Both the position numbers and the translations under genes were made by a program. 64,000 bases of DNA from Microbacterium immunditiarum (GTDB lineage: Bacteria > Actinomycetota > Actinomycetes > Actinomycetales > Microbacteriaceae), in NCBI RefSeq assembly GCF_013409785.1, contig NZ_JACCBV010000001.1, positions 3,842,868 through 3,906,867 on the forward strand, read 5' to 3'. Of the stretch, positions 6,862-16,549 are shown in pieces. Under the pieces are notes generated by a model, which did not search any database, had not been told where the DNA came from, and worked only from the letters and a program-made list of their open reading frames with translations. The stretch's first letter is position 1. Every line of letters begins with the position of its first letter.

Positions 6862-7237
6862 CTCTTCGCCCATCGCCCGTGTGGGCTTGAATCTCCTCGC
6901 CTTGACTCGCCGCGGTTCGACGAGACTCAGAGCGCAATCCGGAAGCGCTCAGCGTTGCTCGCATCTTCTCAAATGCCCCTCAAGCCGGGCGTCAGCAGTG
7001 CCGCGTGTGCGGCTGGCGCAGGATCGCCCGGTGCCCATGGGTTCGTCTCGTGGCGTGTTCGTATTCCGCGACGTACACCGCATTGACCGGCGATGTGCGC
7101 AACCCGAGCCTGCGGCTTTGTAGCCCTACCTCACCTCCGCAATCGGTGACGTCGTCGCGTTCACGCGGGGCTGCAGGAAGCTGAACCACGTCACCAGGAG
7201 TGCTACCAACGCGGATACGCCTCGTACGACGGCTATG
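6862..7237. other. 376 bp without a supported gene
   Basis: Short frames exist on both strands, but none has a convincing start, composition or family resemblance. The region lies just inside the putative island end, where an integrase gene would be expected, and none is seen. Unlike copies 2 and 3, this repeat copy lacks the conserved flank found to their right. Confidence 0.5.
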
Positions 7238-7600
7238 TCACACCCATGGCTCCACCGCAAGCTGCGTTGCGTCGACTGGAGCAATCAACACACCGCCTGA
7301 GTCTTCGCGGTAGACCTCGAGTTCGTTAAGCATTCCTTCGATCACATGGATTAGCACGTGGACCACGACACCATCTGCGTCGGCGTAGGTCGCTTCGACG
7401 GGAATGCGCCGAGCCACTGACACCGGAGTGGCATCGACAGGGTGCAGGCGCAGGCTTCCGTCCCGATCGATGGGCTCGACGAGCAGCATCCTCAGTTGCT
7501 GACTCAGAGCCTCGGCGCCATCGAAGTCGAGTGTGAGCAATCGCTGGAGTAGCTGCTTCTCCGAGGCTGAAGGCGGACGGAGACCTTCGTCATGGCACAT
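7238..7600 (-). CDS. DUF6984-like protein, probable immunity protein
   Basis: 120 residues from the ATG at 7600, which overlaps the 3' end of the RHS toxin gene by 11 nt. The pattern R-P-P-S-A-S-E-K-Q-L-L-Q-R-L-L, then Q-L near 35, a D-x-D-G-V-V-V-H-V-L-I-H-V strand and E-L-E-V-Y-R-E-D resembles the DUF6984 family of small proteins. The protein is acidic and cytoplasmic. A small acidic gene overlapping the end of a polymorphic toxin gene is the standard position of an immunity gene. Family assignment is from memory of the motif; the immunity role is inferred. Confidence 0.6.
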   Translation of the reverse strand: MCHDEGLRPPSASEKQLLQRLLTLDFDGAEALSQQLRMLLVEPIDRDGSLRLHPVDATPVSVARRIPVEATYADADGVVVHVLIHVIEGMLNELEVYREDSGGVLIAPVDATQLAVEPWV

Positions 7601-9212
7601 AGTAGGTCCCGACGTTGATCGTGCCATCCGGCAGCGTGTACGCCCGATATTCGATCGTGGTCCCCCTGATCTGGATGCGCCCCCAGAACGAGCCCGTCTC
7701 TGGCGTCGCCTGAGATGCGGCCGTCTTCACCCGCTGCAGGATAGTCGACTCGACCTCCTCAACGCTCAGCCCAGTGCCTTCCAGGTGTCGCGCTCCGTGA
7801 CCGAACGTGATCTTGGGAGCGTCGACGGCGATATCCGCCACCTCGTCCGCCGACGTTGCGGCGGCGCTTTCGTTCTTCCAGATTTCGGCTCTACTGTCGC
7901 TCATCGCGTGGCTGGCCAGCCCGGCACCGCCGGCTGCGACCGCAGCGCCGCCCGTGGCGATAAGACCGACCGACGCGGCGACCGCTGCGACACCAGCAGG
8001 GCACCCCACACCGGTCACGCAGACAGCGCCACCCCCGGCAGCCCCCGCGCCCCCCGCGAGGATGAATAGGGCGCCGGCGATCAATTCGACCACTAAGTCG
8101 GGATGTTGGAGCATCGCATTTCCCAAGGACGCGATCCCGTTTACAGCGCTTGCGAGGATCTGTTGCTCGGCGGCGTGAGTGGGTGATGGCGTCCACGGCG
8201 TGAGTACCTGCGGTGCATTCTGTTTGTGCACCTTCACGGGCGGCGCGATCACACCAGCGGTAGCTGGGAGTGGCTTGGCGTACCGGCCGTCGTCGACGCG
8301 GTGCCACATTCGCCCGGTCGGGTCGGCCCAGGTGAACGGGTTGTTCCCCGCATAGACGTACGCGTTGAACTGTGCCGGCACGCCCGGGTTCAGTTCGGGG
8401 TCGACGCTGATGAACACGCCCGCGGTGGGGTCGTAGAACCTCTCACCGAGCAGCACGAGTCCGGTCGGGTCGGCGGGGGCGCCGAGGAACCCGCGCCCGG
8501 CGACGGTGCCGTCCTGCCCGGCACGGGCAGCGCCGAACGGTTCTGCCCGCAGCCGGTCCACCGCGGCGGTGGGGTCGGTGGCGGGGACGGTTGCGATCGG
8601 GGTGCCGTGCGCGTCGGTGACCACGGATGCGACCCCGGAGAGGCCGACGCCGGTGCGGACCGCGACGGTGGTGCCCGCCAACGTGTACCACCGGGACGCG
8701 GTGACCGTGGTGTCAGTGGCGTGGACCTCCTGCCCGCCCGGGAGGAACACGGTCGCCCCGGTCTCGTCGATCCGGACCAGCCGGTTCCCGGACGCGTCGA
8801 ACACGTTCACCGTGTCCCCGCCTGAACCGGTGATGCCGACCAGTTCCCCTTCCGCGTCCCAAGTCCCTTCCGCATGCCAGATCGGGCCTGTGTCGCCGCC
8901 TGTGGTGCGGGATATCTGGTTCCCGGCGGCGTCCCACCCGAACCCGGTGGTGACCGAGACCCCGCCGGTGGTCTCGGTCATCTCGGTCAGCTGGTGCGGG
9001 CCCGCCCCGTCGGCGCCGTGGACATACTCGGTGGTGGTGACCGTGGAGCCGGCGTGGTCGGTGCGGCTGGTGCGGTTGCCGAGCTCGTCGTACGTGTACG
9101 CGGTCCAGTACGGGGCCACCCCGCCGACACCCAAGGTCCCCGGGGTGCCGTCACAGTCTTCGGTCGCGGACGTCCACGCTTCCTGCAGGCGGCGTAGCCC
9201 GTCATATGCGAT
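7590..9212 (-). pseudogene. RHS-repeat polymorphic toxin, 5'-truncated by IS3 insertion
   Basis: About 540 codons remain. YD-type repeats (Y-T-Y-D-E-L-G-N-R-T, F-G-W-D-A-A-G-N) lead into the RHS core end (G-E-R-F-Y-D-P-T-A-G-V-F-I-S-V-D-P, N-A-Y-V-Y-A-G-N-N-P, D-P-T-G). Next come a Gly/Ala-rich hydrophobic segment of about 80 residues and a C-terminal toxin of about 95 residues. The toxin pattern (F-G-H-G-A-R-H-L, S-V-E-E-V-E-S-T-I, then G-x-x-x-x-Y-R-A-Y and G-T-Y-Y-V-P) suggests a BECR-type RNase fold like DUF4258; this is inference. The 5' end, including any secretion signal and most repeats, is lost at the IS3 element at 9213. Confidence 0.85.
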
Positions 9213-9250
9213 GACTCGCCCCGGCATGTCCGGAGAGTTGTTTGCTGGTG

Positions 9251-10108
9251 TCAGCCGGCTCTCTCGACCGGTTCGATGCGAGCGTAGTCGAGCTGCTCGA
9301 CCTCGAGCGGTGTGAGGTCGTCGATCGAGCCGTGGGTGCGTTCGGTGTTGAACCACAGCACCCAGGACGCGGTCGCCGCCTCGACTTGATCGACGTCCCG
9401 CCATGGGCCCTCGTGGTGGATGAGCTCGGACTTGTAGAGCCCGATCTGCGACTCCGCGAGCGAGTTGTCGTACGCGTCGCCGACAGACCCGACCGACGCG
9501 TCGATGCCTTCATCGATGAGACGGTCGGTGAAGGCGATTGACGTGTAGACGCTGCCCGCGTCGGTGTGGTGCGTGAGCCCGGCGAACCCGGCGACGCCTT
9601 CGCGTCGGCGGGTCCACAGCGCCATGTCGAGGCAGTCGAGAACGAGCGGGGTAGTCATCGAGGTGGCGGCGCGCCAGCCGAGGATGCGGCGGGAGTGCGC
9701 GTCGAACACGAACGCGACGTACACCCATCCGGACCACGTCCAGACGTAGGTGAAGTCGGCGACCCAGAGCTGGTTCGTGCGGAGCCGGGCGAAGTGCCGA
9801 TCGACGAGGTCCGCGGGCCTGGTCTCACGCAGTTCGCGATCGACGGGTCGCTTGCGGCGTCCACGAGTAACGCCAGCGATGCCCAGGTCTCGCATGAGCC
9901 GCTCGACGGTGCAACGGGCGATGTCATGCCCATCGCGCCGCAACCTCAGCCAGAGCTTGCGGGCGCCGAGCACCTTCCGCTGCTTCTGCCACGTCGCGAG
10001 GATGATCGGCTTCCACCGCTCGTCCGACACCTCCCGCGCCGAGGGGCCACGGTCTCTCGCGTCGTAGTAGGTCGATGGGGCGATCTTCACGCCGTGCTGG
10101 GTGAGCAC
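9251..10108 (-). CDS. IS3-family transposase OrfB (integrase domain)
   Basis: 285 residues. An N-terminal HTH_21-like region (T-Y-Y-D-A-R-D-R-G) precedes an rve catalytic core with the DDE residues in V-A-D-F-T-Y, H-H-T-D-A-G-S-V-Y and S-L-A-E-S-Q-I-G-L-Y-K-S-E. The frame stays open upstream of the ATG and overlaps the orfA end. The active enzyme is presumably an OrfAB fusion made by -1 frameshifting, as in the family. The stop lies just inside the left inverted repeat. Confidence 0.95.
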   Translation of the reverse strand: MLTQHGVKIAPSTYYDARDRGPSAREVSDERWKPIILATWQKQRKVLGARKLWLRLRRDGHDIARCTVERLMRDLGIAGVTRGRRKRPVDRELRETRPADLVDRHFARLRTNQLWVADFTYVWTWSGWVYVAFVFDAHSRRILGWRAATSMTTPLVLDCLDMALWTRRREGVAGFAGLTHHTDAGSVYTSIAFTDRLIDEGIDASVGSVGDAYDNSLAESQIGLYKSELIHHEGPWRDVDQVEAATASWVLWFNTERTHGSIDDLTPLEVEQLDYARIEPVERAG

Positions 10109-10179
10109 GTCGCAGATCGACTCGACACCCCACCGCAGACCACCATCACGGCGGTCCTTGTGCTCCTCGATGAACGCGA

Positions 10180-10503
10180 CTATCGCTTCTGTGGCCGGTC
10201 GAGCTCGGCCGCGAAGAAGGCCGAAGCCGCCTTCAAGATCTCGTTCGCGCGACGCAGCTCGGCGTTCTCGCGCTTGAGCCGCTTGATCTCCTCCGCCGCT
10301 TCGGTCGTGACACCGGGCCGGTCGCCGGCGTCGATCTGGTTCCGGCGGATCCAGGTGCGGATCGTCTCCGGCGACCCGATGCCGAGCATCTGCGCGACCG
10401 CGATCATCGCGGCGTACTCGCTCGGATAGTCGGGCCGCACCTCGGCGACCATACGGACGGCGCGCTCACGAAGCTCGCGCGAATACTTGCTGGGACGTCC
10501 CAT
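10180..10503 (-). CDS. IS3-family OrfA (DNA-binding protein)
   Basis: 107 residues: a helix-turn-helix (G-R-P-S-K-Y-S-R-E-L-R-E-R-A-V to I-G-S-P-E-T-I-R-T-W-I-R) followed by a leucine-zipper-like coiled coil (E-E-I-K-R-L-K-R-E-N-A-E-L-R-R-A-N-E-I-L-K). The ATG lies 50 nt inside the right end of the element. It binds the IS ends and shares a transcript with orfB. Confidence 0.93.
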   Translation of the reverse strand: MGRPSKYSRELRERAVRMVAEVRPDYPSEYAAMIAVAQMLGIGSPETIRTWIRRNQIDAGDRPGVTTEAAEEIKRLKRENAELRRANEILKAASAFFAAELDRPQKR

Positions 10504-10556
10504 GAGACAGATCCTTCCAAGGAATCATGTCTCCGGACATGCCGGGGCGAGTCGAT

Positions 10557-10816
10557 CCATGCATGCTTCGATATGACCGGCACGGGTGCGAGCGCATCAA
10601 ACGCGTCATACGCTGAATGCCAGGTCGCTCGTTCGAGCTGCCAGCCGTCCCGAATCGAATCAGTTGCCATTGCGCGAGCACCTCGGCGGACGCCTCGAAG
10701 AGGCCGACTTCCTGTCGTCGTCACACCGGCGATGTCAGATGGAAGTTTCATGGCACAATCCTCAGCACGAAGCTGCCTAGCGGAGCGTTCGCGCCTTGCT
10801 CAACGAATGCCGGTGG
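10557..10816. other. Remnant region between IS3 and the polysaccharide lyase
   Basis: 260 bp. On the minus strand an open frame (10751 to 10557) joins in frame to the RHS remnant if the IS and one GAT copy are removed, giving ...H-A-W-I-A-Y-D-G-L-R-R. The upstream part does not look like RHS repeats, so this may be coincidence or a fused start left by an earlier deletion. I see no terminator for the lyase gene here. Confidence 0.35.
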
Positions 10817-13800
10817 TCAGTTGATGACGAGCTCGGGTCGGTAGAGGGTGTTTGGATTCTCCTTGGACGCGTAATTGACGTATCCCGCCGCACCCTGGTT
10901 GGTGGGGGACAGAAGTTGGATCGAGAGGAGCGAGTCGTTGGCGACCGCGATCCGTACCTGCTCGGTGACATCCAGCTCCACCGGTGTCCCGGCAGTGGGC
11001 ACCGTCCACGAACCGACCATCGTCACGCCGGCCGGTTGGCTCCTCCAAGTGAGTATCGATTCGCTCCAGTTGGGGTCGCTCACGGAGTACGCCTGGTTGG
11101 AGAGGCCGGCCGCACCAGTGCTTGTCGGAACGAGTCTGAGCGTGGCACTGGTGACACCTCCGGTGACGCCAGCGAGGTCGAACTTCACGAAAGCTCGGCG
11201 ACTGTAGCCTGTGCCATCGTTCTTGACATACAGTTGCTGGTCAGCGCCGTAATTGGTATCCGCGTATGTTCCGTCGCGGACGAACGCGTCAGCAGTCGCC
11301 CCTACGGATACATGCGGATTGCTCGGATTCACGACGAGCACCGGACGGTAGGCGGCCGTCGAGTTCTCCCTGCTCCCATAGCTCGCCGAGGCGTTCGAAC
11401 CTTGATTCGTAGGCGACGAAACAAGGACCGAGATCATGTTGTCCCCACCGACTCCCAGGGCTTCCTGGGCCTCAGCTGTGACATCAAACGTCACCGGAGC
11501 GCCGGGTTCTGGCACAGTCCAACTCGCGATCGCCGTTGCGCTCGCCGCGGGCTGGTTGTTCCAGGTGAGGGCGGTTTCGTTCCAGGTATTGTCGAGCACA
11601 AGGTTCGCCTGATTGGTGATTCCCGTCATTCCGACGGTCGTCGGAACCAATTGAACCTGAGCGCTGGTGATCGCCCCGGTGATCGACGAGAGATCGAACC
11701 GGACGAATGACCTGCGGCTGAAGCCGACCCCATCATTCTTTACGGTCATCGTCTTCGACGTTCCGAAGTTCGTTTCGGCGCTGGCACCGTCCTGAATGTG
11801 CGCATCAGCGGCCGCCCCCAATGTCACAGACGGGTGCTGCATTCTGTTCGGTACTGCGCCTTGTTCGTTGGAGATCACGCTTTCTCCTGCGGCGCTGGAC
11901 GCCACCACGGCGAAGTAGTAGGGCGTCCCGTTGGTCAGCCCGGTGACTGTGTGTCTGTTCGGGGAGCTCACGCTCTCGGCTGGGACGGTGGTTGTGTAGG
12001 TTCCGGGTAAAGTGCCGTACTTGACTTGGTATCCTGTCGCGTCATTCACATTCGCCCAGTTCAGCGTGACCGTGCCGTCGCCGAACGAGGGCGTGTCGAG
12101 GACGGGCGCATCAGGTACGGTGGGTGATCCCAGATCGAATGACGCTTTCAATGCCTTGCCGTGAGTTCCGCTGACGTTTACGGTCATCTGGATCGTGGGG
12201 CTGAACTGGGTGACGGCAATGCCGGGATCCAATGAGACGATGCCACCGGGTGCGCTCCGGTTCACTTCTACATGAACGACACCGGTATTCTGCTGCGTCG
12301 GGTCGGATATCGAGAGATCAAGAACACCGTTCGCTTCACGTGTCATGACGGAAGCCTTCCTGTCGACCGTCAGGTAGTCCTGGCCCGCGACCTGCACCGT
12401 CTTCGTCGCATCCTGCCAGAAGTTCACGCCGACGGCGTTCAACGTGTTCTCTCGGACCGCCTGCGCGGAAGTGGAGTTCTCCAGGATGTCAACCTCGGGA
12501 TTTGCGGCATATTGCTGCACTTCCGTGCTGCTCCTGCCGGGCAGGACGACATAGCCATAGTTCGCATTGGTTGGGTTTGTGCCGTGATCGATCCACATCG
12601 TGGCGAAGTTGCTCGTCGAGTATTCGCGATAGTTGTTGAACGTCAGTGTCGGGTGGTACTGGCTGTTGACGGAATCCCGTGACGAGTAAGTGACCGTACT
12701 GCCCGGATCAACTGGTGACGACGCGTGAATGCGGAAGGCCACGTCGCTCTGATGACTGGCGAGCGCATTTTCAAGGGCATCGGTGACGTCGATCTGAATC
12801 GGTGTGTTCACCTGTGAGCTGTTGACATTCCACTGCACGATCGGATCAAGCGCCGTGGATGGTGGCTTGTTGTCCCAAACCAGGGTGCTCTCAGACCAGG
12901 ACGTGTCGGAGACCAGCTCGATCGTGTGGGTGATCGTGTTGGACGTGGAACCGACGGTGTTCGGGTAGAGCGTGATCACTGCCGAGTCGAATGTCACATC
13001 GCTCGGCACCTTGCCGGACAGGTTGAACTTCAGATACGTCTCACGCGTATACCCGCCACCGTCGTTCTTCACGACGAGGGTCGGATCGATTCCATGGTTC
13101 GGGTCGTTCTCGCGGGCATAGACGTCGTCTGCCGGTTTGATCGTGTACACCGTTGGGAGCGCCAGATTAATGTCGGCCAGGCTCCCTCTGCGCGCCTCCC
13201 GCGTTGCCTGGATTGTGGTCGCCGTCGGGAGGTAGTAGCCCACACTGGAGCTGCTGCCGCTCGTGGATCCTGCGACGTGGAACCAATTGGCGCCCGCGAT
13301 CGTCTCTGTCGTGCCGAGCGTGGTCGGGAAAGCCGTGCCGTCGAACGTGATGGTGTTCGAGCCGTCCGCGTTGAGCTTGCGATTGTGGATGATCGTCTCG
13401 ACACGGCGGAGCGCGCCGTCCCATCCGTTCCCTGTCTGGCCCGAGTTCGTGATGCCACCGCCGAGATCGACGACTTCGTCATCGAACATGAACCAGGACT
13501 TCTTCGCCGTAAGGTTTGATGGCGTAGCGACCGTCTTGCCGTCCAGGCTCAGATCTCCCGAGGCCAGGTAATCCATACCTGTAACCCCGTAGACGCCGTC
13601 GAGATCGGTGCCGCCCACCCAACTGTTCGGGCTGACGTAGTTCTTCCAGCTGACCGTGTTCGTGCGCGCCTGAGTGTCGATCGTCGTGCCCGGCATTCGA
13701 TACGGGTTGACCGTCTCCCAGAAGCGGAATCCTTGCCAACGCGCATCCGCATCGTAGAGATAGGTCATGCCGTCGCCGGTATACCAGCCATGAACATTGT

Positions 13801-15259
13801 TGAGGTTGCCCGACTCGTAGTTGCCAGTCCGGTTCGACGACATGCTGAGCCCGTAGCCGTACCCCGGACGAAGGTGAACGGCGCGATCCATGGCTGGGAA
13901 CTGCTTGTACTTGATCAATTCACCGCGCGGCGAAACGGACGGGTCATCGATGATCTGCTTGAACTGGAAGTACGTGAAGAGGGGAGCTCCCGCCAAGATC
14001 TTGTTGTCCGCATCTTTGCTCAGCCAGTATTTGACCATGCCGTTGTAGTAGGCCTCAGGATCGGACGGATACCCGCTGCCCAATCCGGCTCCAGTCGATG
14101 GGGCGGAGAGCATGAGCATTCCCAGTGCATGGATGATGCCGGCAGCAGTCACAGGAGGCTGCGCATTCGGGTTGCCCAACACTCCGAACGAATTGTTGCG
14201 GGCGAACGTCATGTCCATGATGTTCGTGTCGTAGATGAATGGCTCGACCGAGTCCGTGATCCACCTGTAAGCATTGACCTTGTTGGGGTCCGTTATAGCC
14301 CACGTGGACCCGTCCAGTATGTAGAGCAGTACACCCACGTCGTACAGGAGGCGCACGCCATAACCACCGATGTATGAGAACCAGGTGTGTTGGATGAATG
14401 ACCCGTCCTCGTAGAAGCCGTCCCGTGCCGATGATCCGACCTGAGTCGCAGGGTCGACGTAGGCGAGTACCGGGCCGATGCTGTCACGCGCGGAGGCGAG
14501 CTTCGTTCCATCCTCGACAAGGATTCCTCGGAAGGCCACCACAAGAGCCTGATCGATCAGGTTGGTACCCGTCATGATCGGTGACCCCGCAAGCGTTCTT
14601 GCCTGCGGAGTTGGAGTGAAGCGCTCCACCGCGCCCATGTAGTTGGCAATCTGTGCAGGAGTCAGATCGTCGTACATGAGCGTGACGATCTTCGTCAGTA
14701 CCTGCGGCGTCCCGATCTGGTAGTCGTACCAGCCACCGCCCGGGATATCGTTGGCCGGATTCGTGCCGTAGTAGTTGTCAAAGAGCCAATCCAGCGCGGC
14801 GACCACGTCATTCAAGAGAGTCGTGTTCCCGAAGTACTGCGATCCTGGCGTGTAGTACACCGTGATCATCGGATAGAGCCGGCTGTATGACGCGGTCATG
14901 TTGCGCGACAGCGTCGCCCCATCTGAGGCCGAGAACGGTTGATCCAACCACAGATAGGTTCGATTCGCCGCGTCTCTGTTCATCGAATCCCACCACCCGG
15001 ATCCGTTGTTGCAGGGTGATGCACAGGACGAAACCGCACGGTCCATCGCAGTGATCTTGTTCAGCAGATCCGAATCGGTGATCGGTGTCGTGTATTCATC
15101 CGCGCCCAGCAATAGATTCTGCAGCTTCGCCCGCAACTCGTCGTACTCGTCCACTGCGCTGGCCGGAGCCGTGGCGGTCGCGGAGATGGCCCCCACAAGC
15201 AGCACGATGCAAATGCACCGGGCGATCACTGATCGAATGCGTCGTCTTACGCTCGACAT
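10817..15259 (-). CDS. Secreted PL8-family polysaccharide lyase with DNRLRE and FN3 modules
   Basis: 1,480 residues from the ATG at 15259 (a TTG at 15274 is possible). Signal peptide 1-35 (A-S-A cleavage); PL8 alpha/alpha domain about 40-400 with catalytic-type Asn233 (G-T-N), His291 and Tyr300 (H-x8-Y, spacing as in hyaluronate lyases); PL8 beta domains to about 1045, including D-H-G at 891-893 and Q-A-V-R at 933-936. A DNRLRE (CBM96-like) module at about 704-875 interrupts the PL8 beta domain. An FN3 domain follows at about 1047-1137, then two more DNRLRE modules (about 1142-1310 and 1313-1480). No sortase motif is present, so the enzyme is free or carbohydrate-bound. It cleaves a uronic-acid polysaccharide by beta-elimination; hyaluronan, chondroitin or xanthan cannot be told apart here. 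Confidence 0.92.
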   Translation of the reverse strand: MSSVRRRIRSVIARCICIVLLVGAISATATAPASAVDEYDELRAKLQNLLLGADEYTTPITDSDLLNKITAMDRAVSSCASPCNNGSGWWDSMNRDAANRTYLWLDQPFSASDGATLSRNMTASYSRLYPMITVYYTPGSQYFGNTTLLNDVVAALDWLFDNYYGTNPANDIPGGGWYDYQIGTPQVLTKIVTLMYDDLTPAQIANYMGAVERFTPTPQARTLAGSPIMTGTNLIDQALVVAFRGILVEDGTKLASARDSIGPVLAYVDPATQVGSSARDGFYEDGSFIQHTWFSYIGGYGVRLLYDVGVLLYILDGSTWAITDPNKVNAYRWITDSVEPFIYDTNIMDMTFARNNSFGVLGNPNAQPPVTAAGIIHALGMLMLSAPSTGAGLGSGYPSDPEAYYNGMVKYWLSKDADNKILAGAPLFTYFQFKQIIDDPSVSPRGELIKYKQFPAMDRAVHLRPGYGYGLSMSSNRTGNYESGNLNNVHGWYTGDGMTYLYDADARWQGFRFWETVNPYRMPGTTIDTQARTNTVSWKNYVSPNSWVGGTDLDGVYGVTGMDYLASGDLSLDGKTVATPSNLTAKKSWFMFDDEVVDLGGGITNSGQTGNGWDGALRRVETIIHNRKLNADGSNTITFDGTAFPTTLGTTETIAGANWFHVAGSTSGSSSSVGYYLPTATTIQATREARRGSLADINLALPTVYTIKPADDVYARENDPNHGIDPTLVVKNDGGGYTRETYLKFNLSGKVPSDVTFDSAVITLYPNTVGSTSNTITHTIELVSDTSWSESTLVWDNKPPSTALDPIVQWNVNSSQVNTPIQIDVTDALENALASHQSDVAFRIHASSPVDPGSTVTYSSRDSVNSQYHPTLTFNNYREYSTSNFATMWIDHGTNPTNANYGYVVLPGRSSTEVQQYAANPEVDILENSTSAQAVRENTLNAVGVNFWQDATKTVQVAGQDYLTVDRKASVMTREANGVLDLSISDPTQQNTGVVHVEVNRSAPGGIVSLDPGIAVTQFSPTIQMTVNVSGTHGKALKASFDLGSPTVPDAPVLDTPSFGDGTVTLNWANVNDATGYQVKYGTLPGTYTTTVPAESVSSPNRHTVTGLTNGTPYYFAVVASSAAGESVISNEQGAVPNRMQHPSVTLGAAADAHIQDGASAETNFGTSKTMTVKNDGVGFSRRSFVRFDLSSITGAITSAQVQLVPTTVGMTGITNQANLVLDNTWNETALTWNNQPAASATAIASWTVPEPGAPVTFDVTAEAQEALGVGGDNMISVLVSSPTNQGSNASASYGSRENSTAAYRPVLVVNPSNPHVSVGATADAFVRDGTYADTNYGADQQLYVKNDGTGYSRRAFVKFDLAGVTGGVTSATLRLVPTSTGAAGLSNQAYSVSDPNWSESILTWRSQPAGVTMVGSWTVPTAGTPVELDVTEQVRIAVANDSLLSIQLLSPTNQGAAGYVNYASKENPNTLYRPELVIN

Positions 15260-15529
15260 TGTTTCTACTACCAATCTCTCGTCATTGAGAAATCCGCCTG
15301 GCGTCCGTCCCCAGGGGTGCCCTCTAGTCAGCTCGGATTCAGGCTCAATCCGATCGTGTCCTCCACTCTCTTGGAGAATGGCCGCGGCGGCCTGACGGAC
15401 TGAAGTCCAAGCTCGTTCCGGCTACGGAGCGCACGGAAGGCAGGAAGGGTTCTGCGAAGTTGCCGCGATGTTCCGGAGGGGCGTCCTCGAGGATTATGCT
15501 GAGCGGCACTTCGACCGCCTGTCGATGAA
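15260..15529. other. Intergenic region upstream of the lyase, with inverted repeat
   Basis: 270 bp that must carry the lyase promoter. An inverted repeat TCGGATT-N7-AATCCGA (15333-15339/15347-15353) could be an operator or a weak terminator for the ABC operon. Its symmetry is unlike the LacI operators elsewhere. No gene is supported. Confidence 0.4.
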
Positions 15530-16549
15530 TCATGCGATCCTCGCCAACGCCTCGGGAAGCACTTCTTCGAGCAGCGTGCCCGTCGACGCGAACCGCTCCA
15601 CCTCGGACACGGCGTGTGCACCCAGTCGACGGAGTTCATTTCCGAACGCGCCCGCAATGTGCGGAGTGAGCACCACGCCAGGGGCAGCGAACAGAGCATG
15701 GTCACGCGGAAGGGGTTCGGGCTCGGTGACGTCGAGCACAGCCCGCAGCCGATTCGCGTGAAGCTCGGCTACAAGTGCATCAGTGTCTACGAGGCTTCCG
15801 CGGGCGGTGTTGAGCAGCGCAGCCCCGTCTTTCATGAGTGCGAGCTCGCGTGCTCCGATCATCCCGCGGGTCTCCGGCAGGGCCGGCGCATGCACCGACA
15901 CAACGTCCGCAGCCCGCAGCAGCTCGTCGAGCGACGTGAGACGCGCGCCGAGCGCGTCTGCGTCAGCGGCCGTGAGTGTCGGGTCGAACAGTATGACGTC
16001 GAGTTCGTGCGGCCGGAGCAGCGACAGAAGATGTCGACCGGTTCGCGAGGCACCGACGACGCCCACCACCGCCCCCTCGTTCCCGAGCGGCGCGAGCCGC
16101 TCCCACGAACGCGGATGCCCCCCGCGCAACATCTTCTCGGCTTCGAACGCGCGCTTCCCGAGGAGCAGGATCATCGCCAGCGCATACTCCGCCACCGGAA
16201 GGGCGTTCACTTCGGCGGCAGTGGAGACTCGAATCCCGCGCTCCCACACCGCCCGAGTAACCATAGCTTTCACGGATCCCGCGGCATGCACCACGGCAGC
16301 CAGTCGCGGCGCCCGAAGCAGGAACTCCTCATCGAGCCTCGGCGCACCCCACCCGGTCAGGAGAATGTCGGCGGCCTCGAGATGCTTCGCCAGAGCCACG
16401 TCCGCGGCCTCGCGCAGAACTCCCTCTGCGACGTCCGCGATTCGGTGAAGGCGGGCCCACGCAGCGTCGTCGAAGAGTTGGTGGGCGAGCCGCTCGTCTC
16501 GCATCGCGAGCACCACGCTCAAGCGGCGCGGGGCGGCGATATCCGTCAT
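15530..16549 (-). CDS. D-isomer 2-hydroxyacid dehydrogenase
   Basis: 339 residues from ATG 16549, which overlaps the permease stop (ATGA). The NAD-binding motif is G-V-V-G-A-S-R-T-G at about 180; the catalytic Arg is in N-T-A-R-G-S-L-V-D, the Glu in V-T-E-P-E-P-L and the His in L-T-P-H-I-A-G. It probably reduces a 2-keto acid such as glyoxylate or hydroxypyruvate, or oxidises the corresponding hydroxyacid; the substrate is not determined. Its place at the end of a sugar-importer operon, and a glycerate kinase elsewhere in this island, make glycerate/hydroxypyruvate chemistry plausible. Confidence 0.85.
   Translation of the reverse strand: MTDIAAPRRLSVVLAMRDERLAHQLFDDAAWARLHRIADVAEGVLREAADVALAKHLEAADILLTGWGAPRLDEEFLLRAPRLAAVVHAAGSVKAMVTRAVWERGIRVSTAAEVNALPVAEYALAMILLLGKRAFEAEKMLRGGHPRSWERLAPLGNEGAVVGVVGASRTGRHLLSLLRPHELDVILFDPTLTAADADALGARLTSLDELLRAADVVSVHAPALPETRGMIGARELALMKDGAALLNTARGSLVDTDALVAELHANRLRAVLDVTEPEPLPRDHALFAAPGVVLTPHIAGAFGNELRRLGAHAVSEVERFASTGTLLEEVLPEALARIA

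Larger units (their letters stand above)
9213..10553 (-). mobile_element. IS3-family insertion sequence
   Basis: 1,341 bp bounded by a 24-bp terminal inverted repeat (9213-9236 and 10530-10553, beginning GACTCGCCCCGGCATG), perfect over its length. A 3-bp target duplication GAT is present at 9210-9212 and 10554-10556. It carries two overlapping frames in the usual IS3 orfA/orfB arrangement. The clean ends and duplication indicate a fairly recent insertion, into the RHS gene. Confidence 0.93.

Noticed and set aside
6834..6925. A complete tRNA gene on the minus strand
   Set aside because: Only the T loop, 3' T stem, acceptor strand and CCA are present; upstream sequence does not form the D arm, anticodon arm or matching acceptor strand. 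The same holds at 41390 and 58481.
6862..7237. Integrase gene beside att copy 1
   Set aside because: No frame shows tyrosine or serine recombinase motifs on either strand here, nor next to the other two copies.
15260..15529. CRISPR or tandem repeats
   Set aside because: Only a single short inverted repeat is present; I saw no regularly spaced repeats here or elsewhere in the window.
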